Positions 33,743 through 42,225 of a DNA stretch of 61,438 bases are shown piece by piece. This stretch comes from CALMEC01 sp031366605 (GTDB taxonomy: Bacteria; Actinomycetota; Thermoleophilia; Miltoncostaeales; Miltoncostaeaceae). The position numbers and the translations under genes are program-made. The stretch spans positions 1-61,438 of the forward strand of contig JANLOO010000065.1 of assembly GCA_031366605.1 (NCBI GenBank), given 5' to 3'. Position 1 is the first letter of the stretch. Every line of letters starts with the position of its first letter. The notes beneath the pieces are model-generated. The model saw only the letters and a list, made by a program, of their open reading frames with translations, did no database searches and was not told the DNA's origin.

Positions 33743-34483
33743 ATGAGCACAGCCGAGACGGTGCGCCCGCGCCTCTCGGTCGTGCTGCCCGCGTACGACG
33801 AGGAGGCCAGGTTGCCGGCGACGATGGCGGCCTGGTCGTCCTACTTGTCCACGCAGTCGTACACGTGGGAGATCGTCGTCGCCGACGACGGCAGCCGCGA
33901 CGGGACGGCTGGTGTGGCAGGGGCATTCGCCGCGACCCACCCGGGCGTGCGCGTCCTGCGCCTGACGCCCAACCGCGGCAAGGGCGGTGCAGTGCGACAG
34001 GGTGTGTTGGCCGCCGAGGGTCAGGTCATCCTGTTCGCCGATGCGGATTTGGGCGTGCCCGCGGCGTTCGCGGCGGCGGCCCTAGCGGCGATCGACGGTG
34101 GTGCAGACGTCGCGACGGGTGAGCGCAGCCTGCGGACCTACGCCGGCGAGGAGCGCAGCATCGTCCGGTTGCTCGCCGGTGCGGCCGTGCAGGTCAGCCG
34201 CCGGGTGCTCGGGCTGACGTTCGTCAGAGACAGCCAGTGTGGATTCAAGGCGTTCCGCCGCGAGGTCGCGGGAGCGATCTTCCGCCGCGCGACGATCGAC
34301 TCGTTCGCCTTCGACATCGAGGCGCTCTACCTCGCGCGCCGCATGGGCGCCAAGGTGCACCCGTTCCCCGTCGAGGTCTCGTTCCAAGCCGGCTCGACAT
34401 TCGACGTCCGCAAACACCTGCCCCGGTTCCTCAAGGACATTCTGCGCATCCGGGTCAACGCCCTGCGCGGCGTCTACGACTGA
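33743..34483 (+). CDS. Family 2 glycosyltransferase (dolichyl-phosphate glucosyltransferase-like)
   Basis: A 246-residue inverting GT-A enzyme. It has 'VVLPAYDEEARLPATMAAW', then 'IVVADDGSRDGTAG', the metal-binding DxD in 'LFADADLGVP', and 'RDSQCGFKAFRREV', all as in the ALG5/Dpm1 group that loads sugars on polyprenyl phosphate. No membrane helix is obvious. The start ATG 33743 is only five bases from the inverted-repeat element, so that element replaces its native upstream region. No Shine-Dalgarno is visible. Confidence 0.9.
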   Translation: MSTAETVRPRLSVVLPAYDEEARLPATMAAWSSYLSTQSYTWEIVVADDGSRDGTAGVAGAFAATHPGVRVLRLTPNRGKGGAVRQGVLAAEGQVILFADADLGVPAAFAAAALAAIDGGADVATGERSLRTYAGEERSIVRLLAGAAVQVSRRVLGLTFVRDSQCGFKAFRREVAGAIFRRATIDSFAFDIEALYLARRMGAKVHPFPVEVSFQAGSTFDVRKHLPRFLKDILRIRVNALRGVYD

Positions 34484-34543
34484 TCCGCGTCGGCTGCCGG
34501 AATCGCCGGGACACCGCTTGGCGAGGGGTGGCCCGGTCCAGCG

Positions 34544-35824
34544 CTACTTGGCGTAGCGGCGGCCGCCGGCGAACTGGCTGGCGTAGTAGCCGGTGGTGAT
34601 GTCGCTGATCTTCACGACGTCACCCGTGTGCGGTGAGTGGACCATCTTGCCGTCACCCATGTAGAGCCCCATGTGATGGATGTACCCGCTGCTGTCCGCG
34701 AAGAACACCATGTCCCCCCGGACGAGTTCGGCGATGGTTGCGATCGGCGTGCCGACCTTCGCTTGGTCCGCTGCGACGCGGGGCAGGGCGATGCCCTGCT
34801 GACCGAACACGTACCACGTCAGGCCGGAGCAGTCGAAGCCCGTCGTCGGCGATGACCCGCCCCACAGATACGGCTTGCCGAGGTATGTGAGCGCGAGCTG
34901 CACGGCTGCCTCTGCCTTCGCGGAAGTCGCGCCCGTCACCTTGGTTGCGCCGGCGACGAGGGCGACCTGTATCGGCTTACCGGGGCGTGGCTCGAACGCG
35001 ATGGACCCCATCGCCTTCGTGTACTTGAAGGATGCGGGATACGGCAGCGAACCGCGTTTCAGCGTTAACGTCTGGGTCTTCAGAACCGCGGTGTTGGTCG
35101 CCGTTCGCTCGCCGTCGAGGCCGAGGTACAACGGGTCCTTCGCGGTGAAGTCGAACGGCGCGGTCGGCAGTTTGCGTTGCGTCAAGGCCCGTGAGCGAAG
35201 TGCGATCGCCCCTGCGCGCAGCGCAGCGGGAGCAACCGCACCCCACTTGGGCGGCATGTCGCCGGGCAGTGTTCCCAGGATGTAGTGCTCAACGTCAACC
35301 TGGTTGAAGACGCTGATGGTTCCCTCACGTCCGGCGAAGAACCCGAGCGCTCCGCGGTACCTGCGGTCCAACGGATCAGCCACGCGGATCCCGGTCTCGG
35401 CCGCTCCGGCATCGATGGTGATCGGCCCCGTCAGCACGTACTTGACGGCGGTATCCTCGATGTCCGCCACCACGTATTTCGTGCCGACCCGTTTGACCTC
35501 CCAACGGTGACCTGTGGGGAGCACCTGGGCCATGCCGGGGGTCGCGGCGTCGAGCAGCGTCAGATCGCTCTGTCCGGCGATGACGAACCGCGGGGCCTCG
35601 TCGACCAACAACACGCGTATGGGCGCCTCTTGGCTTTTGACCAGGTGCGTGCCCGGGAATGCCGTGCGCAAGATCTGCGGAGCGCTCTTGCCCGTCTTCG
35701 CCGCCTTGAGCACATCGAGCTTGGTCAGCTGACGGGCGGCGAGGGTCGGGCCGGCCAATCCAACCGTCAGAAGCGCGGTGAGGGCGAGGACGAACCTGAA
35801 AGAAACGGGGCAAACGCGACGCAC
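34544..35824 (-). CDS. SpoIID/LytB domain fused to NlpC/P60 peptidase
   Basis: A 426-residue exported cell-wall protein. Residues 1-30 are a signal peptide. About 120-250 is SpoIID/LytB-like, with the 'PALRAGAIALRSRALTQRK' signature (compare 'ALKAQAVAARTYAL'). About 300-426 is an NlpC/P60 endopeptidase with Cys332 (in 'FDCSGLTW'), His384 (in 'HHMGLYMG') and a third His at 396 or 399. It should cut peptidoglycan stems. Fusion of the two is uncommon. Start is GTG 35824 with TAAGGT six bases upstream, so it is likely leaderless. Confidence 0.85.
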   Translation of the reverse strand: MRRVCPVSFRFVLALTALLTVGLAGPTLAARQLTKLDVLKAAKTGKSAPQILRTAFPGTHLVKSQEAPIRVLLVDEAPRFVIAGQSDLTLLDAATPGMAQVLPTGHRWEVKRVGTKYVVADIEDTAVKYVLTGPITIDAGAAETGIRVADPLDRRYRGALGFFAGREGTISVFNQVDVEHYILGTLPGDMPPKWGAVAPAALRAGAIALRSRALTQRKLPTAPFDFTAKDPLYLGLDGERTATNTAVLKTQTLTLKRGSLPYPASFKYTKAMGSIAFEPRPGKPIQVALVAGATKVTGATSAKAEAAVQLALTYLGKPYLWGGSSPTTGFDCSGLTWYVFGQQGIALPRVAADQAKVGTPIATIAELVRGDMVFFADSSGYIHHMGLYMGDGKMVHSPHTGDVVKISDITTGYYASQFAGGRRYAK

Positions 35825-35855
35825 CGGGGCACCTTACCACGGCCTCCGGTGAGAC

Positions 35856-36134
35856 CTACCCGCGCCGGTTGGCGCGGCCGTGGCGCTTGAGAAATGCCCG
35901 CTCATCGAGCACATCCAGGTCGTCGCGCATCAGCGCGGCGAGTGCATCGGCATCGTGTCGCGACCGGTCCACCACGATGCGCAGCACGATCGCCCGGCTC
36001 GTGCGATCGACCACGACGACCTCGTAGCGCGCGGGGACGCGTGCGAGCGGTCCCAGCAGTGCGCGCCCCAGGCTCGCGCGTGGTGGCTCCGGCTCGCGGA
36101 CGACGACCTCGAGGGTCCGTCCGGCGACCTCCAC
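35856..36134 (-). CDS. Hypothetical protein downstream of lapA-like gene (92 aa)
   Basis: A 92-residue soluble-looking protein, rich in Arg, Val and Asp with no membrane helix. GTG 36134 begins one base after the stop of the LapA-like gene, so it is co-transcribed with it. The sequence 'YEVVVVDRTSRAIVLRIVVDRSRHDADALAALMRDDLDVLD' suggests a small alpha/beta domain. I do not recognise the family. Confidence 0.6.
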   Translation of the reverse strand: MEVAGRTLEVVVREPEPPRASLGRALLGPLARVPARYEVVVVDRTSRAIVLRIVVDRSRHDADALAALMRDDLDVLDERAFLKRHGRANRRG

Positions 36135-36135
36135 G

Positions 36136-36402
36136 TCAGGCCGCCCGCTTGGCCTTTCGGCTTGCCCGGTAGCGCTTGATCTGCCCGGGCAGCAGCCACC
36201 CCGCGAGAAAACCGAGGATGAGCGACGAGACGATGACCCAGATCAGCGACGACGTCGTCGTGAAGAAGACAAAGCTGACCTTGACGTCACGCGTGTTGCG
36301 GAAGATGAACGTGACCAGAAGCAACGCCACGACGACCAACACGCCGACGCGGATGAGTTGCCGCTTCTGGCGTTCGTCGAGTCCGTCGCCGGGATCGGTC
36401 AT
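36136..36402 (-). CDS. LapA-domain (DUF1049) membrane protein
   Basis: An 88-residue protein with two helices (about 18-37, 'LIRVGVLVVVALLLVTFIF', and about 48-73) separated by 'RNTRDVKVSFVFFTTTSSL', and a very basic C-terminus (RYRASRKAKRAA). The 'N..DVKVSFVFF' segment is the LapA/DUF1049 signature. Related proteins help assemble the cell envelope. It follows the aminotransferase by three bases on the minus strand. Confidence 0.8.
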   Translation of the reverse strand: MTDPGDGLDERQKRQLIRVGVLVVVALLLVTFIFRNTRDVKVSFVFFTTTSSLIWVIVSSLILGFLAGWLLPGQIKRYRASRKAKRAA

Positions 36403-36405
36403 TGG

Positions 36406-37497
36406 TTATCCCACCACTGCCGCGTTGAACACGCCCCCCAGGCGCTCCATTCCCTCCGCGATCTCGGCTGGGCTGACGCCGCTGTAGGCCAGGCGCAACG
36501 TGCGCTCGCCTCCGTCGCGGAAGCAGTCGCTGCCCTTGACGTACTGCACGCCCGCCGCTTGGGCCGTGTCGAAGAGATCGTCTGCCGAGAGCGACTCGGG
36601 CAGTTCGAGCCAGAGAAAGAAACCACCGTTCGGTGGGGTGCAGCGGGTGCCGGGCGGCATGTGCCGCAGGCCCTCGACCATCGCATCGCGGCGTTCGCGC
36701 ATCAGGCCGGTGACCCGATCGACGTTTGGCTCGAACTGACCGCTCGCCACGATGTGGTGGATTGCGGCCTGCGCCAGCAGTGACGGCGAGATGTAGGTGC
36801 GCGACGCGGCTGCGACGAGACCCGAGGCGATCGCGGCCGGGGCCACGATGTACCCGACGCGGAGGCCGGGTGCCACGGTCTTTGAGAACGACGACGTGAA
36901 GATGACCCGTTCGGTCCCGCCGAGCGACTCGATGCTGGGCAAATGCTCGCCTTCGAACCGCAACAGCCCGTAAGGGTCGTCCTCGAGGATCAAAAAGTCG
37001 TATTGCTCCGCCAGGGTCACGAGCGCTTGGCGTTTTTCGAGGCTGATCGTCGCGCCGCTGGGGTTCTGGAAGTTGGGGATCGTGTAGAGCACCTTGGGCA
37101 CACGTCCCGCGGCGCAGGCGGCCGCGAGCACGTCAACGTCCAGGCCGTCGTCGCCGACGGGTACGGGCAACACGTCGACCCCGTGCAACGTGGCCTGCAG
37201 TAAGGCCCGGTCATAGGTCGGTGCTTCGACGCCCAGGATGTCGCCAGGGCCGAACATGCTGTCGAGCATGAACACGAAGCCCTGCAGCGAACCGTTGGTG
37301 ATGAACACGCGGTCGGCGGACACCCCGTGTTTCTGACCGAGGAGGTCCCTGAGCGGGGGGTAACCGTTTCCGGTGCCGTACGAGAGGACCCGGGTGGCGT
37401 CGGCGGCGAGCGCCGCGTTGGTCGCTGCGCCGACAAGCTCGCCCGAGAGGGCCTCTGGGCACGGGGCGCCCCGTGCAAACGAGATCGATTTGCTCAC
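36406..37497 (-). CDS. Class I/II PLP-dependent aminotransferase (MocR-catalytic-like)
   Basis: A 363-residue fold-type I aminotransferase resembling 2-aminoadipate aminotransferase (LysN/ARO8 group) without the MocR HTH domain. 'SYGTGNGYPPLRDLL' binds PLP near the N-terminus, 'PNFQNPSG' is the substrate loop, Asp in 'LILEDDPYG' and the PLP lysine in 'TSSFSKTVAPGLRVGY' are present. Start GTG 37497 is preferred over GTG 37542: it is followed directly by the conserved 'SISFARGAP' and has TAGGCT seven bases upstream on the minus strand. Substrate is not clear. Confidence 0.9.
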   Translation of the reverse strand: MSKSISFARGAPCPEALSGELVGAATNAALAADATRVLSYGTGNGYPPLRDLLGQKHGVSADRVFITNGSLQGFVFMLDSMFGPGDILGVEAPTYDRALLQATLHGVDVLPVPVGDDGLDVDVLAAACAAGRVPKVLYTIPNFQNPSGATISLEKRQALVTLAEQYDFLILEDDPYGLLRFEGEHLPSIESLGGTERVIFTSSFSKTVAPGLRVGYIVAPAAIASGLVAAASRTYISPSLLAQAAIHHIVASGQFEPNVDRVTGLMRERRDAMVEGLRHMPPGTRCTPPNGGFFLWLELPESLSADDLFDTAQAAGVQYVKGSDCFRDGGERTLRLAYSGVSPAEIAEGMERLGGVFNAAVVG

Positions 37498-37579
37498 GCG
37501 GCCAAGCCTACCGAATGGGTCGTCACGCCCGTCCGGGCGCACGCTCGGTCATCGGAATGCACGGCGAACCAGACTCAGC

Positions 37580-37604
37580 TAATCTAAAAGTTAGGCATGA
37601 CTAA
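37580..37604 (+). promoter_or_regulatory. DtxR/MntR-like palindrome over the mntH start codon
   Basis: TAATCT (37580-37585) is a -10-like box. Eleven bases later, ATG 37597 lies inside TTAGGCATGACTAA (37591-37604), whose TTAG...CTAA arms match the DtxR/IdeR/MntR operator style. Binding of a metal-loaded repressor here would block both the start of transcription and access to the start codon. No Shine-Dalgarno is present, so the message is near-leaderless. Confidence 0.6.
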
Positions 37605-38946
37605 ATTATCCACGCCGTCACCCCTCCGCAGGCCGGAGTCACCAGAGCGCATCGCCAAGGCGGTCGGTGCAGCGCTGCCCGGCGAGCGCCAGGTCCTCGC
37701 CGCGGCGGAGCGGTCGCTCAACAGCGATCGAAGGGGCCTTCGCGCGTTGTGGCCGTTTCTCGGGCCGGCGTTCGTCGCCGCCATCGCCTACATCGATCCG
37801 GGGAACTTCGCAACCAACGTCGCGGCCGGCGCCAAGTACGGGTACCTGCTGTTGTGGGTTGTGCTGGTCTCCAACCTCATGGCGATGTTGATCCAGTCGA
37901 TGAGCGCGAAGCTGGGGATCGCGACGGGGCTCAACCTGCCCGAGGCCTGTCGAGAGCGTTTCAGCCGGCCCGTCTCGCTGGCGCTGTGGGTACAGGCCGA
38001 GGTCATCGCGATGGCGACCGACCTGGCCGAGGTCATCGGCGCGGCGCTCGGGTTGAACCTTCTGTTCGGCATTTCGCTGTTCCCGGCCGCGCTGATCGCG
38101 GGCGCGTTCTCATTCGGCATTCTCGCGCTGCATACGTATGGCGGCTTTCGTCGTCTCGAGGCGATCATCGTCGGCTTCGTCGGAATCATCCTGGTGGGAT
38201 TCGTCGTGCAGGTCGTGGCCGCCCGCCCGTCGGGAGCGGGGATCCTCAAGGGGTTGTCCACGCCCAAGTTCGACGGCACCGACAGCATCCTGCTGGCCGT
38301 CGGCATTTTGGGCGCGACCGTCATGCCCCACGTCATCTACCTCCATTCGGCGCTGACGCAGCGACGGGTCACACCCCGCGACGACCGGGATCGACTGCGC
38401 CTGTTCCGGTTCGAGCGCATCGACGTGATGATTGCAATGACGATCGCCGGTGTGGTCAACCTGAGCATGATCGTCATGGCCGCGGGTGTGTTCAACAGTC
38501 GTGGGCTGACGGGCATCGCGGACATCGACGAAGTGGCAAGCGGATTGGGCGACCTGATCGGAGCCCACGCCGAGTTGTTCTTCGGGATCGCGCTGCTCGC
38601 ATCCGGGTTGTCGGCGACGTCGGTCGGAACCCTGGCCGGGCAGATCGTGATGCAAGGGTTCATCAAGCGGCAGGTCCCGATCTTCCTGCGTCGCGCGGTG
38701 ACGCTGGCGCCGGCGCTTCTGATCGTCGGCATCGGGGTCAACCCGTCAGCCGCCCTCGTGTTGAGCCAGGTGTTCTTGTCGTTTGGGATCCCGTTCGCGC
38801 TGATCCCGTTGGTCATGATCTGTCGCGATCCGCGGGCCATGGGCAACCTGGTCAATCGCCGCGCAACGAATGTCGTCGCCTATGTCGTCGTGGCGCTGAT
38901 CGTGGGCCTCAACCTGTTCTTATTGCAGCAGACGATCTTCGGATAG
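37597..38946 (+). CDS. mntH: Nramp-family divalent metal (Mn2+/Fe2+) transporter
   Basis: A 449-residue proton-coupled metal importer with about 11 helices. The metal-binding motif 'YIDPGNFATN' supplies Asp67 and Asn70, and 'MPHVIYLHSAL' supplies Met243 and His245. Length and spacing match Nramp proteins. ATG 37597 sits inside a DtxR/MntR-like palindrome (see 37580-37604), so expression probably falls when the metal is plentiful. The N-terminal 50 residues are polar and extended. Confidence 0.93.
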   Translation: MTKLSTPSPLRRPESPERIAKAVGAALPGERQVLAAAERSLNSDRRGLRALWPFLGPAFVAAIAYIDPGNFATNVAAGAKYGYLLLWVVLVSNLMAMLIQSMSAKLGIATGLNLPEACRERFSRPVSLALWVQAEVIAMATDLAEVIGAALGLNLLFGISLFPAALIAGAFSFGILALHTYGGFRRLEAIIVGFVGIILVGFVVQVVAARPSGAGILKGLSTPKFDGTDSILLAVGILGATVMPHVIYLHSALTQRRVTPRDDRDRLRLFRFERIDVMIAMTIAGVVNLSMIVMAAGVFNSRGLTGIADIDEVASGLGDLIGAHAELFFGIALLASGLSATSVGTLAGQIVMQGFIKRQVPIFLRRAVTLAPALLIVGIGVNPSAALVLSQVFLSFGIPFALIPLVMICRDPRAMGNLVNRRATNVVAYVVVALIVGLNLFLLQQTIFG

Positions 38947-38986
38947 TCCCGCTGCGCAGACGGGGGAGTGCTCTATCCTCTGAGGT

Positions 38987-39412
38987 GTGCCTAACTGGTT
39001 GATCTGGTTGATCGGCTCCGGAGCGCTCGCGGTTGGCGAGATCTCGACGGTGGCGTTCATCCTGGGGCCAATCGCGCTGGCGGCACTGGCCACGGCCGGT
39101 GTGGCGGCGCTCGGCGCGGGGCTGATGGGGCAGCTCATCGTGTTCATCGTCGCGTCGATCGCCTCGCTCGCGATCATCAGGCCGATCGCCAAACGCCATC
39201 TGCATACACCGCCCAAGATCCGTACGGGCGTCGCGGCGTTGGTCGGTGAGCCCGCCGTCGTCCTCGAGACGGTCGATCTGGAGGGTGGGCTGATCAAGCT
39301 CGGCGGAGAGATCTGGTCGGCCAGAGCATATGAGGGTGCGGGAACGTTCGATCCCGGAGACCACGTCCGCGTGGTGGAGATATCGGGAGCCACAGCAATC
39401 GTCATGGAATAG
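38987..39412 (+). CDS. NfeD-like membrane protein
   Basis: A 141-residue protein: two or three N-terminal helices (about 5-60) then a small OB-fold domain ('TGVAALVGEPAVVLETVDLEGGLIKLGGEIWSARA') of the NfeD C-terminal type. NfeD partners with SPFH/stomatin proteins in membrane microdomains, and such a gene follows within eight bases. Start GTG 38987 has TATCCT seven bases upstream, consistent with a leaderless transcript. Confidence 0.88.
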   Translation: MPNWLIWLIGSGALAVGEISTVAFILGPIALAALATAGVAALGAGLMGQLIVFIVASIASLAIIRPIAKRHLHTPPKIRTGVAALVGEPAVVLETVDLEGGLIKLGGEIWSARAYEGAGTFDPGDHVRVVEISGATAIVME

Positions 39413-39420
39413 GAGACACC

Positions 39421-40392
39421 GTGCCCGCAGGAGTCATCGCGCTCATCGTCATCGCGTTCTTCGTGCTTGTCGTCCTCGGCAAGATGGTCCGCATCGTGCC
39501 GCAGGCGCGGGCGGGCGTCGTCGAGCGACTCGGTCGGTATGACCGCACGATGGACGCCGGCCTGCGCATCCTCGTTCCGTTTGTCGACCGGGTCCGTCAT
39601 ATGGCGGACCTGCGTGAGCAGGTCGTGTCGTTCCCGCCGCAGCCGGTGATCACCGAGGACAACCTGGTGGTCAGCATCGACACGGTCATCTACTACCAGG
39701 TCACCGATGCCAAAGCCGTGACGTACGAGATCGCGGACTACATCCAGGCGATCGAGCAGTTGACGGTGACGACGCTCAGAAACGTGATCGGCGGAATGAG
39801 CCTTGAGCACGCGTTGACCTCACGTGACCAGATCAACAGCCAGCTGCGCCTGGTGTTGGACGAGGCGACCGGCAAGTGGGGCATCCGCGTCAACCGTGTG
39901 GAGCTCAAGTCGATCGACCCGCCTGGCTCGATCCAGGAGGCGATGGAGAAGCAGATGCGCGCCGAGCGCGACCGGCGTGCCACGATTCTGACCGCCGAGG
40001 GCATCAAGCAGAGTCAGATTCTGACGGCCGAGGGCGAGAAGCAGGCCGCGATCCTCACGGCCGAGGGCGCGCGCGAGGCGCAGATCCTGGCGTCACAGGC
40101 CGAGCGGCAGTCCCAGATCCTCGAGGCCGAGGGTCAGGCGATCGCGATCCAGACGGTGTTCGCCGCGATCCACGCCGGCGACGCCGACGAGAAGTTGCTT
40201 GCCTACCAGTACCTGCAGATGCTCCCGCAAATCGCCGATGGCGCGTCCAACAAGCTCTGGATCATCCCGAGTGAGTTCACGCAGGCGCTGGCCAAGGTCG
40301 CCGGCTCCGTGACCGGTGCGCTCGGGGGAATCATGCCGCCACCCCCTCCGGCCCCACCGGCCGTCGGGGACGGAGGAACGCCGACGGTGTAG
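39421..40392 (+). CDS. SPFH/Band 7 (stomatin-like) protein
   Basis: A 323-residue protein with one N-terminal helix (about 3-22), a PHB/SPFH domain ('RIVPQARAGVVERLGRYDRTMDAGL', 'TIDTVIYYQVTDAKAVTYEI' pattern), then a coiled coil with repeated 'ILTAEGxKQ' units (about 175-240) that build oligomers. Ends in a Pro-rich tail. GTG 39421 lies behind AGGAGAC. With the NfeD gene it forms the standard membrane-microdomain pair. Confidence 0.92.
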   Translation: MPAGVIALIVIAFFVLVVLGKMVRIVPQARAGVVERLGRYDRTMDAGLRILVPFVDRVRHMADLREQVVSFPPQPVITEDNLVVSIDTVIYYQVTDAKAVTYEIADYIQAIEQLTVTTLRNVIGGMSLEHALTSRDQINSQLRLVLDEATGKWGIRVNRVELKSIDPPGSIQEAMEKQMRAERDRRATILTAEGIKQSQILTAEGEKQAAILTAEGAREAQILASQAERQSQILEAEGQAIAIQTVFAAIHAGDADEKLLAYQYLQMLPQIADGASNKLWIIPSEFTQALAKVAGSVTGALGGIMPPPPPAPPAVGDGGTPTV

Positions 40393-40400
40393 CTCCTGCG

Positions 40401-40487
40401 CTACGTTCCGCCGCGCGCTTTCCGAACGACCCCGAGCAGGGCGGTCTTGCCCGATTGTCGTGGCCCGTTGACCATGAGGTGCTGCAT
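40401..40487 (-). pseudogene. Remnant of an ATPase P-loop
   Basis: A 28-codon minus-strand frame (ATG 40487 to TAG 40401) reads 'MVNGPRQSGKTALLGVVRKA', a Walker A typical of AAA_14/DUF4143 ATPases (compare 'GGARQTGKTTLVNELL' in the intact one at 44764-46032). Nothing of the rest of the ATPase is present on either side. This looks like a leftover of a larger gene, between the SPFH gene and the first L,D-transpeptidase. Confidence 0.5.
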
Positions 40488-40596
40488 CGATTCTGCGGAG
40501 CGCGACCGCGACCGCGCGCCGCGGGATGAGAGAACGCTGGTCGCAGACCATCCTCACAGCGTGGTGAACGATTCTTCGCTCGTTTCGGGGGAGCCG

Positions 40597-41334
40597 CTAC
40601 CCGACGATTTGGACCGGGGTGCCCGCCCTGGCCCAACGGGTGAGCGACCGCACACCGGTGCGCGACATCCGGACGCAACCGTGCGACACGGCCTTGCCCA
40701 GGGCACCGCTGTCGGGCCAGCCGTGGATGCCGATGGTGCCGTCACCGCCGGCGAACGTCTTGAGCACTCTGCTGTGGGCGGTCAGTACCAGGATGTACGG
40801 GCCGAGCAGCCCGCCGACCGGCACGACGTCGTGGATCGCGAACAGACCCGAGGGGGTCGGCGTGCCACCGGTGCCGACGGCTGCACGGAACGTCTTGACG
40901 CGAACGCCCGCGGTGAACACCGTGACCGTCCGCGCGCGCCGGCTGATGCGGATCCAGGTCGTGTGGCTGCGCAGGGCGACCGCTCCGAACGGCACCCAGC
41001 CCTGCGTCCCGTTGGGACGCGTGGGCAACTGGATGCGGATCCAGACCTTGCCGTTCGTCAGTCGTCGTGATCCCGTGACCATGTAGACGGCGGGGCGCCG
41101 GCTATAGGGCGTGACGTGCTCGAGGTGCGTGACGATGCCGCCGCCCGGTGTTCTGCGAGCCGCCACCGGGTACTCGATGCGGGCGGTCCACGACCGCTGG
41201 AGCGTCGGTCCGCCAGGGAGGGCGGGGGCACCGGGAGGCGCGGCGGCGACAGGTGTGGGCGTGGCCGGTGCAGTGGCACAGAACTGGAGCGCGAGCACTG
41301 TGACAATCGCAGCGCGTGAGATCATCCGGGGCAT
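40597..41334 (-). CDS. L,D-transpeptidase (YkuD), first of two
   Basis: A 245-residue exported cross-linking enzyme. A signal peptide occupies about residues 1-28. The YkuD catalytic block near the C-terminus has the His/Cys core 'SHGCVRM' (His218, Cys220) preceded by 'IGIHGWPDSG'. It makes 3-3 peptidoglycan cross-links or attaches proteins to the wall. It is a paralogue of the next gene upstream, 45 bases away, with about 45 percent similar residues by eye. Confidence 0.92.
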   Translation of the reverse strand: MPRMISRAAIVTVLALQFCATAPATPTPVAAAPPGAPALPGGPTLQRSWTARIEYPVAARRTPGGGIVTHLEHVTPYSRRPAVYMVTGSRRLTNGKVWIRIQLPTRPNGTQGWVPFGAVALRSHTTWIRISRRARTVTVFTAGVRVKTFRAAVGTGGTPTPSGLFAIHDVVPVGGLLGPYILVLTAHSRVLKTFAGGDGTIGIHGWPDSGALGKAVSHGCVRMSRTGVRSLTRWARAGTPVQIVG

Positions 41335-41379
41335 CGGTCGGCGAGCCTAGCGAATGCCCCGCATGATGGCCTGGGTCGT

Positions 41380-42111
41380 CTACTTGATGATCTCGACCGG
41401 GGTGCCGGGTTTGGCGTACGGAGCGAGCCCGCGGGCACCCGCCCGCGACATTCGCACGCAACCGTGTGAGACGGCCTTGCCGAGCACGTTCGATGCGGGC
41501 CATCCGTGCAGTGCGACGACACCGTCCCCGCCCGCGAAGGTCTTGAGGACGTTGCTGTGAGCGGTCAGGACGAAGATGTAGGGACCCAACTCGCCCGATG
41601 TCGGGACAGGGTCGTGGATCGCGAACAGCCCGGTCGGAGTGGGCGTACCACCGGTGCCGACTGCGGCCCCAAAGCTCTTGATCCGCTTCCCGTTACGGAA
41701 TACCCGGACTGTGCGCGTACTGACGCTGACGCGAATCCAGGTGGTGATCCTGTGCAACTCGAGCGCGTCTTCGTTGATCCACCCCTGTGAGGCGTTGGGC
41801 CGCTTGGGAAGCTGGACGCGGACCCACATCCGTCCGTTGACAACCTGGGCCTCGGTGACCATGAGCACGTGCGGGCCTTGCGTGTACGGCGCGAAATGCC
41901 GCAACGTCATGACGATCCTTCCGGCACCGGGCAGACTCCGGGCCTTCGTCGTGAACAGCACGCGCGCCGTCCAGGACCCGCCTGTGACTGAGGGTGGTGT
42001 CGGGAGTTCCACGGCCTGCGCAGTGTGAGTCGAACGACCCGCCGACGAGGCTGAACCGGCGACCGTCAGAACACACGCTGCCGCGAGGACACCGAGGTGG
42101 GAGCGCTTCAT
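41380..42111 (-). CDS. L,D-transpeptidase (YkuD), second of two
   Basis: A 243-residue exported enzyme paralogous to the first. ATG 42111 (with GAAGGATGG upstream) opens the signal peptide 'MKRSHLGVLAAACVLTVAGSA'. The catalytic block contains 'VALHGWPASNVLGKAVSHGCVRMSRAG' (His216, Cys218). The pair appears to come from a local duplication. Both are read on the minus strand with sucD upstream. Confidence 0.92.
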   Translation of the reverse strand: MKRSHLGVLAAACVLTVAGSASSAGRSTHTAQAVELPTPPSVTGGSWTARVLFTTKARSLPGAGRIVMTLRHFAPYTQGPHVLMVTEAQVVNGRMWVRVQLPKRPNASQGWINEDALELHRITTWIRVSVSTRTVRVFRNGKRIKSFGAAVGTGGTPTPTGLFAIHDPVPTSGELGPYIFVLTAHSNVLKTFAGGDGVVALHGWPASNVLGKAVSHGCVRMSRAGARGLAPYAKPGTPVEIIK

Positions 42112-42170
42112 CAAACACCATCCTTCAAAACAGGTTACCGGCACGCGAAACGGCGGGAAGGACTCCCCCC

Positions 42171-42191
42171 GGTGATCTCCCCACGATCACC
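42171..42191 (-). terminator. Hairpin downstream of sucD
   Basis: GGTGATC (42171-42177) pairs with GATCACC (42185-42191) around a 7-base loop, 34 bases past the sucD stop on the minus strand. No T-tract follows, so it may mark a 3' end rather than a classic terminator. Confidence 0.45.
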
Positions 42192-42225
42192 CCACCACAA
42201 ACGGTGGCGTCCCAGTTGCCGCGGG

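Noticed and set aside
34544..35824. Evidence of sporulation
   Set aside because: SpoIID/LytB domains occur in many non-sporulating actinobacteria. One fused domain with no other spore genes is not evidence of spores.
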